A program made the position numbers and the translations under genes. 64,000 nucleotides of DNA from Rhodanobacter sp. T12-5 (lineage in GTDB: Bacteria > Pseudomonadota > Gammaproteobacteria > Xanthomonadales > Rhodanobacteraceae): positions 1-64,000 of the forward strand of contig NZ_NPKN01000005.1 in the NCBI RefSeq assembly GCF_008329435.1, given 5' to 3'. Below, in pieces: positions 43,817 through 55,890 of the stretch. The notes under the pieces are model-generated. The model saw only the letters and a list, made by a program, of their open reading frames with translations, was not told where the DNA came from and ran no database searches. Position 1 is the stretch's first letter. Each line of letters opens with the position of its first letter.

Positions 43817-45055
43817 ATGTCGCGTTTTTGGAAGATCGCGTTGATCGTCGTTGCCGTGATCGTGGTGGCCGGGGTTGGCTTTCGCCTGCTCCACAAGCCG
43901 GCAGGCGCCGCCTCGACGCAGGCAGCTGCGAAGGGCAAGGACGGCAAGGACGGCAAGGATGCCACGCCGCCGGTGCCGGTGACCGTGGTTCCGGTGGCCA
44001 AGCAGAATGTGCCGGTCTATCTGACCGCGCTGGGCACGGTGCAGGCGCTCAACACGGTGACCGTGAACCCGCAGGTGCCGGGCCAGTTGCTCAGCCTGGA
44101 CTTCATCGAAGGCCAGCCGGTCAAGAAGGGCCAGGTGCTGGCGCAGATCGATCCGCGCACCTACCAGGCCGCATACGACCAGGCCGTGGCGAAACAGCGC
44201 CAGGATCAGGCGCTGCTGGCCACCGCGAAGAGCAACCTGACGCGCAGCCAGGATCTGGCGGCCAAGGGCTACATCTCCAAGCAGGATCTGGACACGCTGC
44301 GCAATACCGCCGCCCAGTACCAGGCCGCGGTGGCCGCCGACGCGGCCAGCATTCGCGACAGCCAGGTGCAGCTGAACTACACCAGGGTCATCTCCCCGAT
44401 CGACGGGCTGGCCGGCATCCGCGGGGTCGATCCGGGCAACGTGATCACCACCTCCACCGCGATCGTCACGCTGACCCAGCTGCATCCGATCAACGTGATG
44501 TTCACCCTGCCGGAGCAGAACCTCGACCTCGTGCGCGCCGCCGCGCAGGGTGGCGCCGGACTGGAAGTGGCCGCGCTGGACAAGACCGATGCGCATCCGA
44601 TCGCGGCCGGCGGCGTGCTCAAGGTGATCGACAACCAGATCGACGCCAGCACCGGCACGTTCCGGCTGAAGTCCGAATTTCCGAATACCAAGAACGAATT
44701 GTGGCCCGGCCAGTTCGTCAACGTGCGGCTGCTGGTGAACACGGTGTCCGGTGGGCTGGTGATTCCGGCGCAGGCGGTGCAGCGCGGGCCGGACGGCGAC
44801 TACGTCTATCAGGTGCAGGCCGACAGCACGGTCAAGATGCAGCCGGTGATGGTCGCCGGCGAGGTGGGCGACAGCCAGGTGATGATCGGCAGCGGTCTCA
44901 AGGTCGGCGACCGCGTGGTCACCGAAGGCCAGTTCCGGCTGAAGCCGGGCAGCAAGGTCAATGCGCTCAAGCCGGGCGAAGTGCCGGCGGCACCGACCGC
45001 GGCCGAACTGGACAAGGCCAAGAAGAACACCAAGGGTGGCGGTCGCCGTCATTGA
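43817..45055 (+). CDS. mdtA: MdtA-type RND periplasmic adaptor
   Basis: A 412-residue membrane-fusion protein. After one N-terminal hydrophobic helix comes a flexible linker with Gly-Lys-Asp triplets (GKDGKDGKD), then lipoyl half VPVYLTALGTVQALNTVTV, a coiled-coil hairpin, second half YTRVISPIDGLAGIRGVDPG, and the beta-barrel with INVMFTLPEQNLDLV and DNQIDASTGTFRLK, all close to MdtA. It ends in a basic tail. With the two tandem RND pumps downstream it forms an MdtABC-like tripartite system; the outer-membrane channel is not encoded next to it. Confidence 0.92.
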   Translation: MSRFWKIALIVVAVIVVAGVGFRLLHKPAGAASTQAAAKGKDGKDGKDATPPVPVTVVPVAKQNVPVYLTALGTVQALNTVTVNPQVPGQLLSLDFIEGQPVKKGQVLAQIDPRTYQAAYDQAVAKQRQDQALLATAKSNLTRSQDLAAKGYISKQDLDTLRNTAAQYQAAVAADAASIRDSQVQLNYTRVISPIDGLAGIRGVDPGNVITTSTAIVTLTQLHPINVMFTLPEQNLDLVRAAAQGGAGLEVAALDKTDAHPIAAGGVLKVIDNQIDASTGTFRLKSEFPNTKNELWPGQFVNVRLLVNTVSGGLVIPAQAVQRGPDGDYVYQVQADSTVKMQPVMVAGEVGDSQVMIGSGLKVGDRVVTEGQFRLKPGSKVNALKPGEVPAAPTAAELDKAKKNTKGGGRRH

Positions 45056-45165
45056 TGACGCGCCGTGGCGCCGACTGGCGCCGCGGCATCGTGATCGCGA
45101 TGCAACCGGCCGTGCGATCCGGCCATGACCGCGACTGAAACCGCACCTGCACGTTACGGATAGCC

Positions 45166-48100
45166 ATGGGATTCTCGACCCTCTTCATTCGCCGACCGAT
45201 CGCCACCTCGCTGCTGATGGTGGCGGTGCTGCTGCTCGGCATCCTCGGTTACCGCGCACTGCCGGTGTCGGCCCTGCCGGAGATCGAGGCGCCCAGCCTG
45301 GTGGTCAGCACGCAGTATCCCGGGGCCAGCGCCAGCACCATGGCGTCGCTGATCACCACGCCGCTGGAGCGCAACCTGGGGCAGATCTCCGGGCTCACCA
45401 TGATGAGCTCGGACTCCTCCGCCGGGCTGTCCACGATCATCCTGCAGTTCTCGATGGACCGCGATATCGACATCGCCGCGCAGGACGTGCAGGCCGCGAT
45501 CAACCAGGCCAAGGGCACGCTGCCGGGCAACCTGCCGTATCCGCCGGTGTACAACCGGGTCAATCCGGCCGATGCGCCGATCCTCACCCTGATGCTCACC
45601 TCCGACAGCCGCCAGCTGCGCGAGGTGAACGACCTGGCCGATTCGATCCTGGCGCAGAAACTGTCGCAGGTGCAGGGCGTCGGGCTGGTCTCGATCGCCG
45701 GCAACGTGCGCCCGGCCGTGCGCGTGCAGGTCAATCCGGCGCAGCTGTCCAACCTCGGCCTGACCATGGAGGACGTGCGCAGCGCGCTGACCCAAGCCAA
45801 CGTCAATGCGCCCAAGGGCACGCTCAACGGCAAGACGCAGAGCTACTCGATCGGCACCAACGACCAACTGTCCACCGCGGCGGAATACAAGGACAGCATC
45901 ATCAGCTACAAGGACACCGCGCCGGTGCGTCTTTCCGACGTGGCCAAGGTGGTCGACGGCGTCGAGAACGACCAGCTCGCCGCGTGGGCGAACGGCAAGC
46001 CGGCGGTGCTGCTGGACGTGCGCCGCCAGCCTGGCGCGAACATCGTGCAGACGGTCGAGCAGATCCGCCAGGTGCTGCCGGAACTGCGCAGCGCGCTGCC
46101 GGCCGACGTGCACCTGGACGTATTCGCCGACCGCACGGTGACCATCCGCGCGTCGGTGCACGATGTGGAGTTCACCCTGCTGCTGACCATCTTCCTGGTG
46201 GTAGGCGTGATCTTCGTGTTCCTGCGCCGGCTGTGGGCGACGGTGATCCCGTCGGTCGCGGTGCCGCTGTCGCTGCTGGGCACGTTCGGGGTGATGTCGT
46301 TCACCGGCATGTCGCTGGACAACCTGTCGCTGATGGCGCTCACCGTGGCCACCGGTTTCGTGGTCGACGATGCGATCGTGATGATCGAGAACATCGTGCG
46401 CTACATCGAGCAGGGCAAGAGCGGCAAGGAGGCGGCCGAGATCGGCGCGAAGGAGATCGGCTTCACCGTGCTGTCGCTGACCGTCTCGCTGGTCGCGGTG
46501 TTCCTGCCCCTGCTGCTGATGCCCGGCGTCACTGGCCGGTTGTTCCACGAGTTCGCCTGGGTGCTGACCATCGCGGTGACCATCTCGATGCTGGTCTCGC
46601 TGACGCTGACCCCGATGATGTGCGCCTACCTGCTCAAGCCCGACGCGCTGCCGCCGGGCGACGACACCCACGAGCGACAGGCCGCCGCCGGCAAGCGCGA
46701 CCTGTGGACACGCACGGTCGACCTCTACGCCAACACGCTGGACTGGGTGCTCGATCACCGCCGGCTCACCATGATGGTGGCGGCCGCGGCGGTAGTGCTG
46801 ACCGTGTTCCTGTACGTCGTGATCCCCAAGGGCCTGTTGCCCGAGCAGGACACCGGCCTGATCACCGGCGTGGTGCAGGCCGACGACAATGTCGCGTTCC
46901 CGCAGATGGAACTGCGCACCAAGGCGGTCGCCGAGGCTCTGCGCAAGGACCCCGCCGTGGCCGGCGTGGCGGCCTTCATCGGCGCCGGCACGATCAACCC
47001 CACGCTCAACCAGGGCCAGCTCAGCATCGTCCTGAAGGAACGCGGCGACCGCGACAGCCTCGACGCATTGCTGCCGCGGCTGCAGCATGCGGTGGCGAAC
47101 ATTCCCGGCGTCGCGCTGTACCTGAAGCCGGTGCAGGACGTGACCCTGGACAGCCGCGTCGCCGCCACCGAATACCAGTATTCGCTGTCCGACGTGAACT
47201 CGGCCGAGCTGGCCGGCTACGCGAACCAGATGACCCAGGCGCTGCGCCAGCGGCCGGAGCTGGCCGATGTCGGCAACAACCTGGCCAACAACGGCAACGC
47301 GCTGAAACTCGACATCGATCGCGAAAAGGCCAGCCGCCTCGGCGTGCCCGTGCAGAGCATCGACGACACCCTGTACGACGCGTTCGGCCAGCGCCAGATC
47401 TCGACCATCTTCACCCAGCTCAACCAGTATCGCGTGGTGCTGGAAGTGGCGCCCGAGTTCCGCAACAGCGACGACCTGATGAACAAGCTGACCGTGCGCG
47501 GCAACGGCAACGGTGCGCTCACCGGCAGCAACGCGACCAGCTTCGGCCAGTTGAAGTCGAGCAATTCGGCGACCCCGTCGGGCATCGGCAATGCCGGCAA
47601 CGTCGGCTTCCAGATCGGGGGTGGCGGCACCATCCCGTTGTCCTCGCTGGTCACCGCGAAGGTTACCAGCGCGCCGCTGGTGGTCAGCCACCAGCAGCAG
47701 TTGCCGGCGGTAACGCTGGCGTTCAACGTGGCGCCGGGCTACTCGCTGTCCGATGCGGTGGCGGCGATCCACGAGGTGGAAGCGCAGCTGAAATTCCCGC
47801 CGCAGGTACGCGGCGAGTTCGTCGGCAAGGCCGCCGAGTTCGCCTCTTCGCTGGGCGACGAAGTGCTTCTGCTGCTGGCCGCGATCGTGGTGATCTACAT
47901 CGTGCTGGGCGTGCTGTACGAGAGCTACATCCATCCGCTGACGATCATCTCCACGCTGCCGCCGGCGGGCGTCGGTGCGCTGCTGGCGCTGATCCTGTGC
48001 GGCATGAGCCTGTCGGTGGACGGCATCGTCGGCATCGTGCTGTTGATAGGCATCGTCAAGAAAAACGCGATCATGATGATCGACTTCGCGATCGAGGCCC

Positions 48101-48402
48101 GGCGCACCGGCATGAATGCGCGCGACGCGATCCGCCGCGCCTGCCTGCTGCGTTTCCGCCCGATCATGATGACCACCGCCGCGGCCATGCTCGGCGCGCT
48201 GCCGCTGGCGCTGGGCAACGGCATCGGCGCCGAGCTGCGCCGGCCGCTGGGCGTGTCGATCGTCGGCGGCCTGCTGCTGTCGCAGCTGGTCACGCTGTAC
48301 ACCACGCCGGTGATCTACCTGTACATGGAGCGCTTCTCCGACTGGCTCGCGGTGCGCCGCGAGCAGCGCGCGTTGAAGCTTGCGAGCCAGGGCCTCGCGT
48401 AA
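45166..48402 (+). CDS. mdtB: RND efflux pump, MdtB-type subunit
   Basis: A 1078-residue inner-membrane RND transporter with twelve membrane helices and two periplasmic loops. It starts STLFIRRPIATSLLMVAVLL and carries the proton-relay acids in GFVVDDAIVMIEN. Family signature motifs LLIGIVKKNAIMMIDFAIEARR and RFRPIMMTTAAAMLGALPLAL are present. It follows mdtA by 110 bases. In MdtABC systems two different RND proteins form one trimer; the order adaptor-pump-pump matches. A 55-base stretch, 48035-48089, is identical to the second pump gene. Confidence 0.92.
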   Translation: MGFSTLFIRRPIATSLLMVAVLLLGILGYRALPVSALPEIEAPSLVVSTQYPGASASTMASLITTPLERNLGQISGLTMMSSDSSAGLSTIILQFSMDRDIDIAAQDVQAAINQAKGTLPGNLPYPPVYNRVNPADAPILTLMLTSDSRQLREVNDLADSILAQKLSQVQGVGLVSIAGNVRPAVRVQVNPAQLSNLGLTMEDVRSALTQANVNAPKGTLNGKTQSYSIGTNDQLSTAAEYKDSIISYKDTAPVRLSDVAKVVDGVENDQLAAWANGKPAVLLDVRRQPGANIVQTVEQIRQVLPELRSALPADVHLDVFADRTVTIRASVHDVEFTLLLTIFLVVGVIFVFLRRLWATVIPSVAVPLSLLGTFGVMSFTGMSLDNLSLMALTVATGFVVDDAIVMIENIVRYIEQGKSGKEAAEIGAKEIGFTVLSLTVSLVAVFLPLLLMPGVTGRLFHEFAWVLTIAVTISMLVSLTLTPMMCAYLLKPDALPPGDDTHERQAAAGKRDLWTRTVDLYANTLDWVLDHRRLTMMVAAAAVVLTVFLYVVIPKGLLPEQDTGLITGVVQADDNVAFPQMELRTKAVAEALRKDPAVAGVAAFIGAGTINPTLNQGQLSIVLKERGDRDSLDALLPRLQHAVANIPGVALYLKPVQDVTLDSRVAATEYQYSLSDVNSAELAGYANQMTQALRQRPELADVGNNLANNGNALKLDIDREKASRLGVPVQSIDDTLYDAFGQRQISTIFTQLNQYRVVLEVAPEFRNSDDLMNKLTVRGNGNGALTGSNATSFGQLKSSNSATPSGIGNAGNVGFQIGGGGTIPLSSLVTAKVTSAPLVVSHQQQLPAVTLAFNVAPGYSLSDAVAAIHEVEAQLKFPPQVRGEFVGKAAEFASSLGDEVLLLLAAIVVIYIVLGVLYESYIHPLTIISTLPPAGVGALLALILCGMSLSVDGIVGIVLLIGIVKKNAIMMIDFAIEARRTGMNARDAIRRACLLRFRPIMMTTAAAMLGALPLALGNGIGAELRRPLGVSIVGGLLLSQLVTLYTTPVIYLYMERFSDWLAVRREQRALKLASQGLA

Positions 48403-48442
48403 TGCATGCCGGTCTGACTGCACTGCGCGTGCCGGGTTGATG

Positions 48443-48513
48443 GTGGGAGCGACTTCAGTCGCGATGCCGTTCGCCACGCAATGCAAAAGCATCGAGGCTG
48501 AAGCCGCTCCCAC
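48443..48513. repeat. REP-type palindrome between the two RND pump genes
   Basis: Arms 48443-48466 (GTGGGAGCGACTTCAGTCGC then GATG) and 48490-48513 (CATCGAGGCTGAAGCC then GCTCCCAC) form an imperfect inverted repeat around a 23-base loop. It sits in the 217-base gap between mdtB and mdtC and may set the relative amounts of the two subunits by stabilising the upstream message. Confidence 0.8.
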
Positions 48514-48619
48514 AGGGATATGCAGCGGATCAACCTTTCCGCAGTTCGTGCGTTGATGTCGGGATGAAGTCTTCACGCGCCGTCTGTCACCGCCCTCCAT
48601 CTCCGGCCACGCTGCTTCC

Positions 48620-51600
48620 ATGAATATCTCCGGGACCTTCATCCGCCGTCCGATCGGCACGTCGTTGCTCGCGATCGGGTTGTTCGTGGTCGGCATGATC
48701 AGCTACCTGCTGCTCGGCGTGGCGGCATTGCCGAACATGCAGTTTCCGGCGATCTTCGTGCAGGCCAGCCAGGCCGGCGCGGACGCCAGCACGATGGCTT
48801 CGACCGTAGCCTCGCCACTGGAGCGGCACCTGGGCCAGGTACCCGGCATCGAGACCATGCGCTCGTCCAGTTCCGAAGGCAGCGCCTTCGTCTTCATGAT
48901 GTTCCAGAGCGGCACCGACCTGGATGCCGCCGCGCGCGACGTGCAGGCGGCGATCAACGCCGCGGCGCCGGACCTGCCCAGCGGACTCAACGGCGCGCCG
49001 AGTTATGAGAAGGCCAACCCGAACGACGACCCGATCATCGCGCTGGCGCTGACCTCGGACACCCAGTCCGCGGCCGATCTGTACAACGTCTCCGACACCT
49101 TGCTGGCGCAGCGCCTGCGCCAGTTGCCGGGGGTGTCGTCGGTGGAGATCGCCGGTGCCGCCACGCCGGCGATCCGGGTCGACGTGAACCTGCGCGCATT
49201 GAACGCGATGGGCCTGTCGCCGGACCAGTTGCGCAATGCCCTGAGTGCCGCCAACGTGACCTCGCCTGAGGGCTTCCTGTCCGACGGCAAGACCACCATG
49301 GCGATCAGCGCCACCACCCAGCTGCACAGCGCGGACGATTTCGCCAGGCTGGTGATCGCCAGCCACGACGGCACGCCGGTGCGGCTGTCCGACGTGGCCC
49401 ATGTCTACGCCGGTCAGCAGGATGCGTACCAGGCGGCCTGGTTCCACGGCAAACCGGCCGTGTTGATGTACGTCTACAAGAAGGCCGACGCCAACGTCAT
49501 CGCCACCGTCGACCTGGTCAAGGATCAGCTCCCGCTGCTGCGCGAATACCTGCAACCGGGCACCGCGCTGACGCCGTTCTTCGACGGCACACCGACCATC
49601 CGCGCCTCGCTGCACGAGGTGCAGGCCACCTTGCTGATTTCGCTGGCGATGGTGATCCTGACGATGGCGCTGTTCCTGCGCCGGCTGGCACCGACCCTGA
49701 TCGCCGCCGTGGCCGTGCCGCTGTCGCTGGCCGGCGCATTCACGATGATGTACATCCTCGGCTACACGCTCAACAACCTCACCCTGCTGGCGCTGGTGAT
49801 CGCGATCGGGTTCGTGGTCGACGATGCAATCGTGGTGATCGAAAACATCATCCGCCACATCGACGGCGGCATGACGCGGATGCAGGCCACCCTGGCCGGC
49901 GCCCGCGAGATCGGTTTCACCATCGTCTCGATCACCGCCTCGCTGGTCGCCGTGTTCATTCCGTTGCTGTTTGCCGGCGGCGTCACCGGCATGTTCATGC
50001 ATGAGTTTGCGGTGACCCTGGTGGCGGCCATCGTGGTCTCGGCAACGGTTTCGCTGACGCTCACGCCGGCGCTGTGCGGACATTTCCTCAGCGGCCATCG
50101 CGAGCCGGCCGCCAGCGCGAAGCCGCCATCCAGACTCGGCATGGCGCTGGACCGCTTCCATGCCGGCATGTTGCGCGTCTACACACGCGCGCTGAACTTC
50201 TCGCTGCGCCACGCGCTGCTTTTTTCGCTGACGCCGCTGGCGTTGATCGTCGCCACCTTCTTCCTGCTCGGCGCGGTCAAGACCGGCCTGTTCCCACAGC
50301 AGGACACCGGCCTGATCTGGGGCCGCGCCAGCTCCAGCGCGACCGTGTCGTTTGCCGAAAGCAAGCAGCGCCTGCAACGGATGACCGCGATGCTGATGGC
50401 CGATCCCGACGTGGCCACCATCGGCTCGCGCCTGGGCAGCAGCCGGCACGGCACCAGCGGTTCGTTCAACATCGACCTGAAAACACGCGCCGAGGGACGC
50501 AAGGACGACACCTTCACCGTGCTGGCGCGACTGAGCGCGAAAGCCGCCAATTATCCCGACCTCAATCTGCGCCTGCGCCCGGTGCAGGACCTGCCCAGCG
50601 GCGGCGGTGGCGGCACCAGCCAGGGAGCGCAATACGAGGTTTCGCTGCAGGGCAATGACCTGGCGAGCCTGCAGGAATGGCTGCCGAAACTGCAGGCCCA
50701 ATTGAAGAAAAATCCCAAACTGAGGGACGTCGGCACCGACGTCGACGAAGCCGGCCTGCGCCAGAACATCGTGATCGACCGCGACAAGGCCGCGCGCCTG
50801 GGTGTCTCGATCGGCGCCATCGACGGTGCGCTGTACGACGCCTTCGGCCAGCGCCAGGTCTCCACCATCTACTCGGACATCAACCAGTACAAGGTGGTGG
50901 TCAACGCCTTGCCCGAGCAGACCGCCACGCCCGATGCGCTCAACCGCATCTACGTGCGCTCCAGCAACGGTGCGATGGTGCCGATCACCGCGTTCACCCG
51001 GCAAGTGCCGGGACTGGCGCCGTCGCAGATCACCCACGAAAACCAGTACACCACGATGGACCTCAGCTTCAACCTCGCGCCCGGCGTGAGCATGGGCGAG
51101 GCGATGGCGATCATCCAGGCCACCGTGCAGGGCATGCGCATGCCCGGTGACATCAAGGTGCGGATGGGCAGCGACTTCCGCCGCTTCCAGCAGTCGCAGA
51201 GCGGCATGCTGTGGCTGGTGCTGGCGGCGGTGCTGACGGTCTACATCGTGCTCGGCATGCTTTACGAAAACCTGATCCATCCGATCACCATCCTGTCCAC
51301 CCTGCCGGCCGCCGGCGCCGGCGCGCTGCTGGCGCTGTGGCTGACCGGCACCGAGCTGTCGGTAGTGGCGCAGATCGCGCTCGTGCTGTTGATAGGCATC
51401 GTCAAGAAAAACGCGATCATGATGATCGACTTCGCCCTCGTCGCCGAACGCGAACACGGCAAGAGCCCGCTCGAAGCCGCCCGCGAAGCCTGCATCGTCC
51501 GCTTCCGCCCGATCATGATGACGACGATGGTGGCGATTCTCGCCGCCCTGCCGATAGCGATCGGCCTCGGCGAAGGCAGCGAACTGCGCCGCCCCCTCGG

Positions 51601-51766
51601 CATCGCCCTGATCGGCGGCCTGCTGATCTCGCAAAGCCTCACCCTGCTCAGCACCCCGGCGCTCTACGTGATCTTCTCGTGCCTTGCGGCGCGGCGGAAA
51701 AGCTGGAGCGCGCGACGAAGTGAGCGCAAGGCGGGGCGGCGCAGGGGGCAGTTGGCGAATATTTGA
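48620..51766 (+). CDS. mdtC: RND efflux pump, MdtC-type subunit
   Basis: A 1048-residue RND transporter beginning NISGTFIRRPIGTSLLAIGL. The proton-relay acids are in GFVVDDAIVVIEN, and LLIGIVKKNAIMMIDFALVAER and RFRPIMMTTMVAILAALPIAIG are conserved. It resembles MdtC and pairs with the upstream MdtB-type pump. A Gly-rich loop (SGGGGGTSQ) lies in the second periplasmic domain. The C-terminus has an unusually basic tail of about 20 residues after the last helix. No clear Shine-Dalgarno precedes ATG 48620. Confidence 0.92.
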   Translation: MNISGTFIRRPIGTSLLAIGLFVVGMISYLLLGVAALPNMQFPAIFVQASQAGADASTMASTVASPLERHLGQVPGIETMRSSSSEGSAFVFMMFQSGTDLDAAARDVQAAINAAAPDLPSGLNGAPSYEKANPNDDPIIALALTSDTQSAADLYNVSDTLLAQRLRQLPGVSSVEIAGAATPAIRVDVNLRALNAMGLSPDQLRNALSAANVTSPEGFLSDGKTTMAISATTQLHSADDFARLVIASHDGTPVRLSDVAHVYAGQQDAYQAAWFHGKPAVLMYVYKKADANVIATVDLVKDQLPLLREYLQPGTALTPFFDGTPTIRASLHEVQATLLISLAMVILTMALFLRRLAPTLIAAVAVPLSLAGAFTMMYILGYTLNNLTLLALVIAIGFVVDDAIVVIENIIRHIDGGMTRMQATLAGAREIGFTIVSITASLVAVFIPLLFAGGVTGMFMHEFAVTLVAAIVVSATVSLTLTPALCGHFLSGHREPAASAKPPSRLGMALDRFHAGMLRVYTRALNFSLRHALLFSLTPLALIVATFFLLGAVKTGLFPQQDTGLIWGRASSSATVSFAESKQRLQRMTAMLMADPDVATIGSRLGSSRHGTSGSFNIDLKTRAEGRKDDTFTVLARLSAKAANYPDLNLRLRPVQDLPSGGGGGTSQGAQYEVSLQGNDLASLQEWLPKLQAQLKKNPKLRDVGTDVDEAGLRQNIVIDRDKAARLGVSIGAIDGALYDAFGQRQVSTIYSDINQYKVVVNALPEQTATPDALNRIYVRSSNGAMVPITAFTRQVPGLAPSQITHENQYTTMDLSFNLAPGVSMGEAMAIIQATVQGMRMPGDIKVRMGSDFRRFQQSQSGMLWLVLAAVLTVYIVLGMLYENLIHPITILSTLPAAGAGALLALWLTGTELSVVAQIALVLLIGIVKKNAIMMIDFALVAEREHGKSPLEAAREACIVRFRPIMMTTMVAILAALPIAIGLGEGSELRRPLGIALIGGLLISQSLTLLSTPALYVIFSCLAARRKSWSARRSERKAGRRRGQLANI

Positions 51767-51998
51767 ATGGTATTCGCTGCGGATCTCGGCAGGGCGAGTA
51801 GTTCGTCCGGGCGGTCGTTGTCGACGGGTGCCTGATGGGCGGCGGTATGGCGAGGTTACGGGGGCGGTTTGCCGAATCATGGCTACGACACGCAGTGCGC
51901 CATCGTCGCTGGCTGAACGCATGGACAAGGCACTCACAGGCCGTTAACCCGCTGCTGGTTATCACTGACCCGTCCTATCCGAGATGGAGATGCGTGCG

Positions 51999-52301
51999 AT
52001 GGTCAGCGATGCGAAGAAACCGGATTTTTCCGATGTGCGTGGCGAGGTGCGAAGCCAGGCAGCGGACATGCCGCCTGCGGCAAAAGCGGATTTCAGCGAC
52101 GTGCGGTCGCACGTCAGTTCGATTGCCGACTCGGACACGATCTACAACGTGGCGGCAGGGGACAACTTGTCGAAGATCGCGAAGCACTTCTACGGTGACG
52201 CCAATGCGTGGAGCCGGATTTTCGATGCCAATCGCGACCAGCTCACGGACCCGGACCGGATCAAGCCCGGCCAGATGTTGAAGATTCCCGCCAAGTCCTG
52301 A
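51999..52301 (+). CDS. Small LysM-domain protein
   Basis: A 100-residue protein with an N-terminal segment containing two similar units (KPDFSDVRGEVRSQ and KADFSDVRSHVSSI) and a C-terminal LysM domain (IYNVAAGDNLSKIAKHFYGDANAWSRIFDANR through PGQMLKIP). It has no signal peptide, like the cytoplasmic or leaderless LysM proteins related to YgaU (LysM/BON). GGAG 9 bases before ATG 51999 is preferred over ATGs at 51984 and 51990. It is followed 16 bases later by a lipoprotein gene. Confidence 0.85.
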   Translation: MVSDAKKPDFSDVRGEVRSQAADMPPAAKADFSDVRSHVSSIADSDTIYNVAAGDNLSKIAKHFYGDANAWSRIFDANRDQLTDPDRIKPGQMLKIPAKS

Positions 52302-52317
52302 AGCAGGAGATGCCCCC

Positions 52318-52836
52318 ATGAAAATGACTCGCAAACCCATGATCCTCGCGGTTTCGCTGGCTGCTGCGCTGGCGTTGAGCGCTTGCGGCAAGAAGGACGA
52401 ATCGGCCTCTGAAGTGCCGGCCACGCCGCCGCCTGCGGCTACGGCGCCGACGATGGCGCCTGCTCCGGCCAGCACGGCCGGACCGGGCATGCCCGGCGGC
52501 GACGCGTCCGCCATGGTGACTTTCAGTTCGATGGAGCTGGGCTCGACGGTCGACGCCAGCAACAAGGTCGTCGCCAGCGCCACCAGCTTTGCGCCGAAGG
52601 ACACGATCTACGCGTCGGTCGATACCAGTGGCAGCGGCAATGCCACGCTGTCGGCGAAGTGGACCTACCAGGATGGCCAGGTCGTGCACGAGGACAGCAA
52701 GACGCTCGATGCTGCCGGTCCGCAGACGACGGCCTTCATGATCAGCAAGCCGAGTGGTTTCCCGGCAGGCAATTACAAGGTCGAGGTTTCGTTGAACGGC
52801 AGCCAGGTCGCCAGCAAGGATTTCTCGGTCAAGTAG
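52318..52836 (+). CDS. Lipoprotein of unknown function
   Basis: A 172-residue lipoprotein with lipobox LSAC, then a Pro/Ala-rich linker (residues about 32-65) and a compact beta-rich domain (VDASNKVVASATSFAPKDTIYASVDTS through FPAGNYKVEVSLNG). The C-terminal domain has the look of an Ig-like or copper-resistance-like beta sandwich but no catalytic residues can be named. GGAG lies about 8 bases before the ATG. It is probably cotranscribed with the LysM gene. Confidence 0.8.
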   Translation: MKMTRKPMILAVSLAAALALSACGKKDESASEVPATPPPAATAPTMAPAPASTAGPGMPGGDASAMVTFSSMELGSTVDASNKVVASATSFAPKDTIYASVDTSGSGNATLSAKWTYQDGQVVHEDSKTLDAAGPQTTAFMISKPSGFPAGNYKVEVSLNGSQVASKDFSVK

Positions 52837-52851
52837 GCGGCCGGCCATCGC

Positions 52852-52888
52852 ACGACAAAGGGCGCGGCTCGACTGCGCCCTTTGTCGT
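52852..52888. terminator. Bidirectional terminator
   Basis: ACGACAAAGGGCGC (52852-52865) and GCGCCCTTTGTCGT (52875-52888) form a perfect 14-bp stem with a 9-base loop between a plus-strand and a minus-strand gene end. The inner T and A runs suit termination in both directions. Confidence 0.8.
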
Positions 52889-52926
52889 TGGACTGCGCGC
52901 AAAGTGCGCGCCGCATTTTGGTGCGA

Positions 52927-53292
52927 TTACTGCAGTGCGATGGCTTCGCGCTGCAGCGGGCAGCCGGTGCGGCGATGGAACTGCTCCATCATCTGTTCGC
53001 GCTGCATCAGGGTCTCCTCGGCGGAGCGGCCGTAGCCGGTCGACTGCAGGTGACGCCAGATCGCGACGCTGGCCAGTTGTGCACCGGGCACTTCGGAGCA
53101 GCGGCGGCTGTCGCCCTGCCAGAAAACCGCGACCCAGCCCTCTTCCTTTTCGCAGGACGATTCGTCCACCGGCAGGATCAGCGTGCCGTCGAGCAGCGAC
53201 AGCGCGCATTCGTGGCCGTCGGCGAATTGGGTGGTGTAAAGCGGGTGCAGCTGCGCGATGAAATCGACGATGGACTGACTGAGCTGGCTCAT
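52927..53292 (-). CDS. Conserved-looking hypothetical protein
   Basis: A 121-residue soluble protein (SQLSQSIVDFIAQLHPLYTTQF at the start, CEKEEGWVAVFWQGDSRRC in the middle). ATG 53292 has AAGGAAAGAGGA just upstream. There is no signal or membrane segment. Three Cys and a Trp-rich strand are notable but no family is recognised. It is convergent with the lipoprotein gene and divergent from icd. Confidence 0.65.
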   Translation of the reverse strand: MSQLSQSIVDFIAQLHPLYTTQFADGHECALSLLDGTLILPVDESSCEKEEGWVAVFWQGDSRRCSEVPGAQLASVAIWRHLQSTGYGRSAEETLMQREQMMEQFHRRTGCPLQREAIALQ

Positions 53293-53556
53293 TCCTCTTT
53301 CCTTGTCCTGCTGGATTGGTGTTCCCCCGGCATCGCGGATGGATGCCTGCGCCCCGGCGCAGTGCGGCACTGTATGTCGTCGTGACGATCGGCGCCAGTG
53401 ACGGCGCCGCGCCATGGCGGCTGCCTGCTTTCGCCGCTGCGGCGAAAACGCGACAATGGACGGCTTTCGTCGAGGCCGAATTCCGCTTGCCCGCGGCGGT
53501 CTTGAGCGATCCGGTTACCGTTGCGCGACGGCCGGGTGGCAGTGCCCCATTCCTGA

Positions 53557-55815
<2,259 letters not shown>

Positions 55816-55852
55816 CGGCGAGCCTGCGAATGGCCGTCCGGACGGCTGCGCG

Positions 55853-55878
55853 AAACGGGGTGCCTCGGCACCCCGTTT
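55853..55878. terminator. Bidirectional terminator between icd and the LysE-type gene
   Basis: AAACGGGGTGCC and GGCACCCCGTTT pair in a 12-bp stem with a 2-base loop, with A and T ends suited to both directions. It lies 37 bases after the icd stop and 12 bases after the convergent gene end. Confidence 0.85.
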
Positions 55879-55890
55879 CCTTTCCGGGAA

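Noticed and set aside
45154-51937. Very long minus-strand open frames opposite the two RND pump genes (over 1100 codons each)
   Set aside because: They mirror the reading frames of GC-rich genes, are rich in Arg, His, Gln and Gly with no domain order, and the plus-strand proteins are unmistakable RND pumps.
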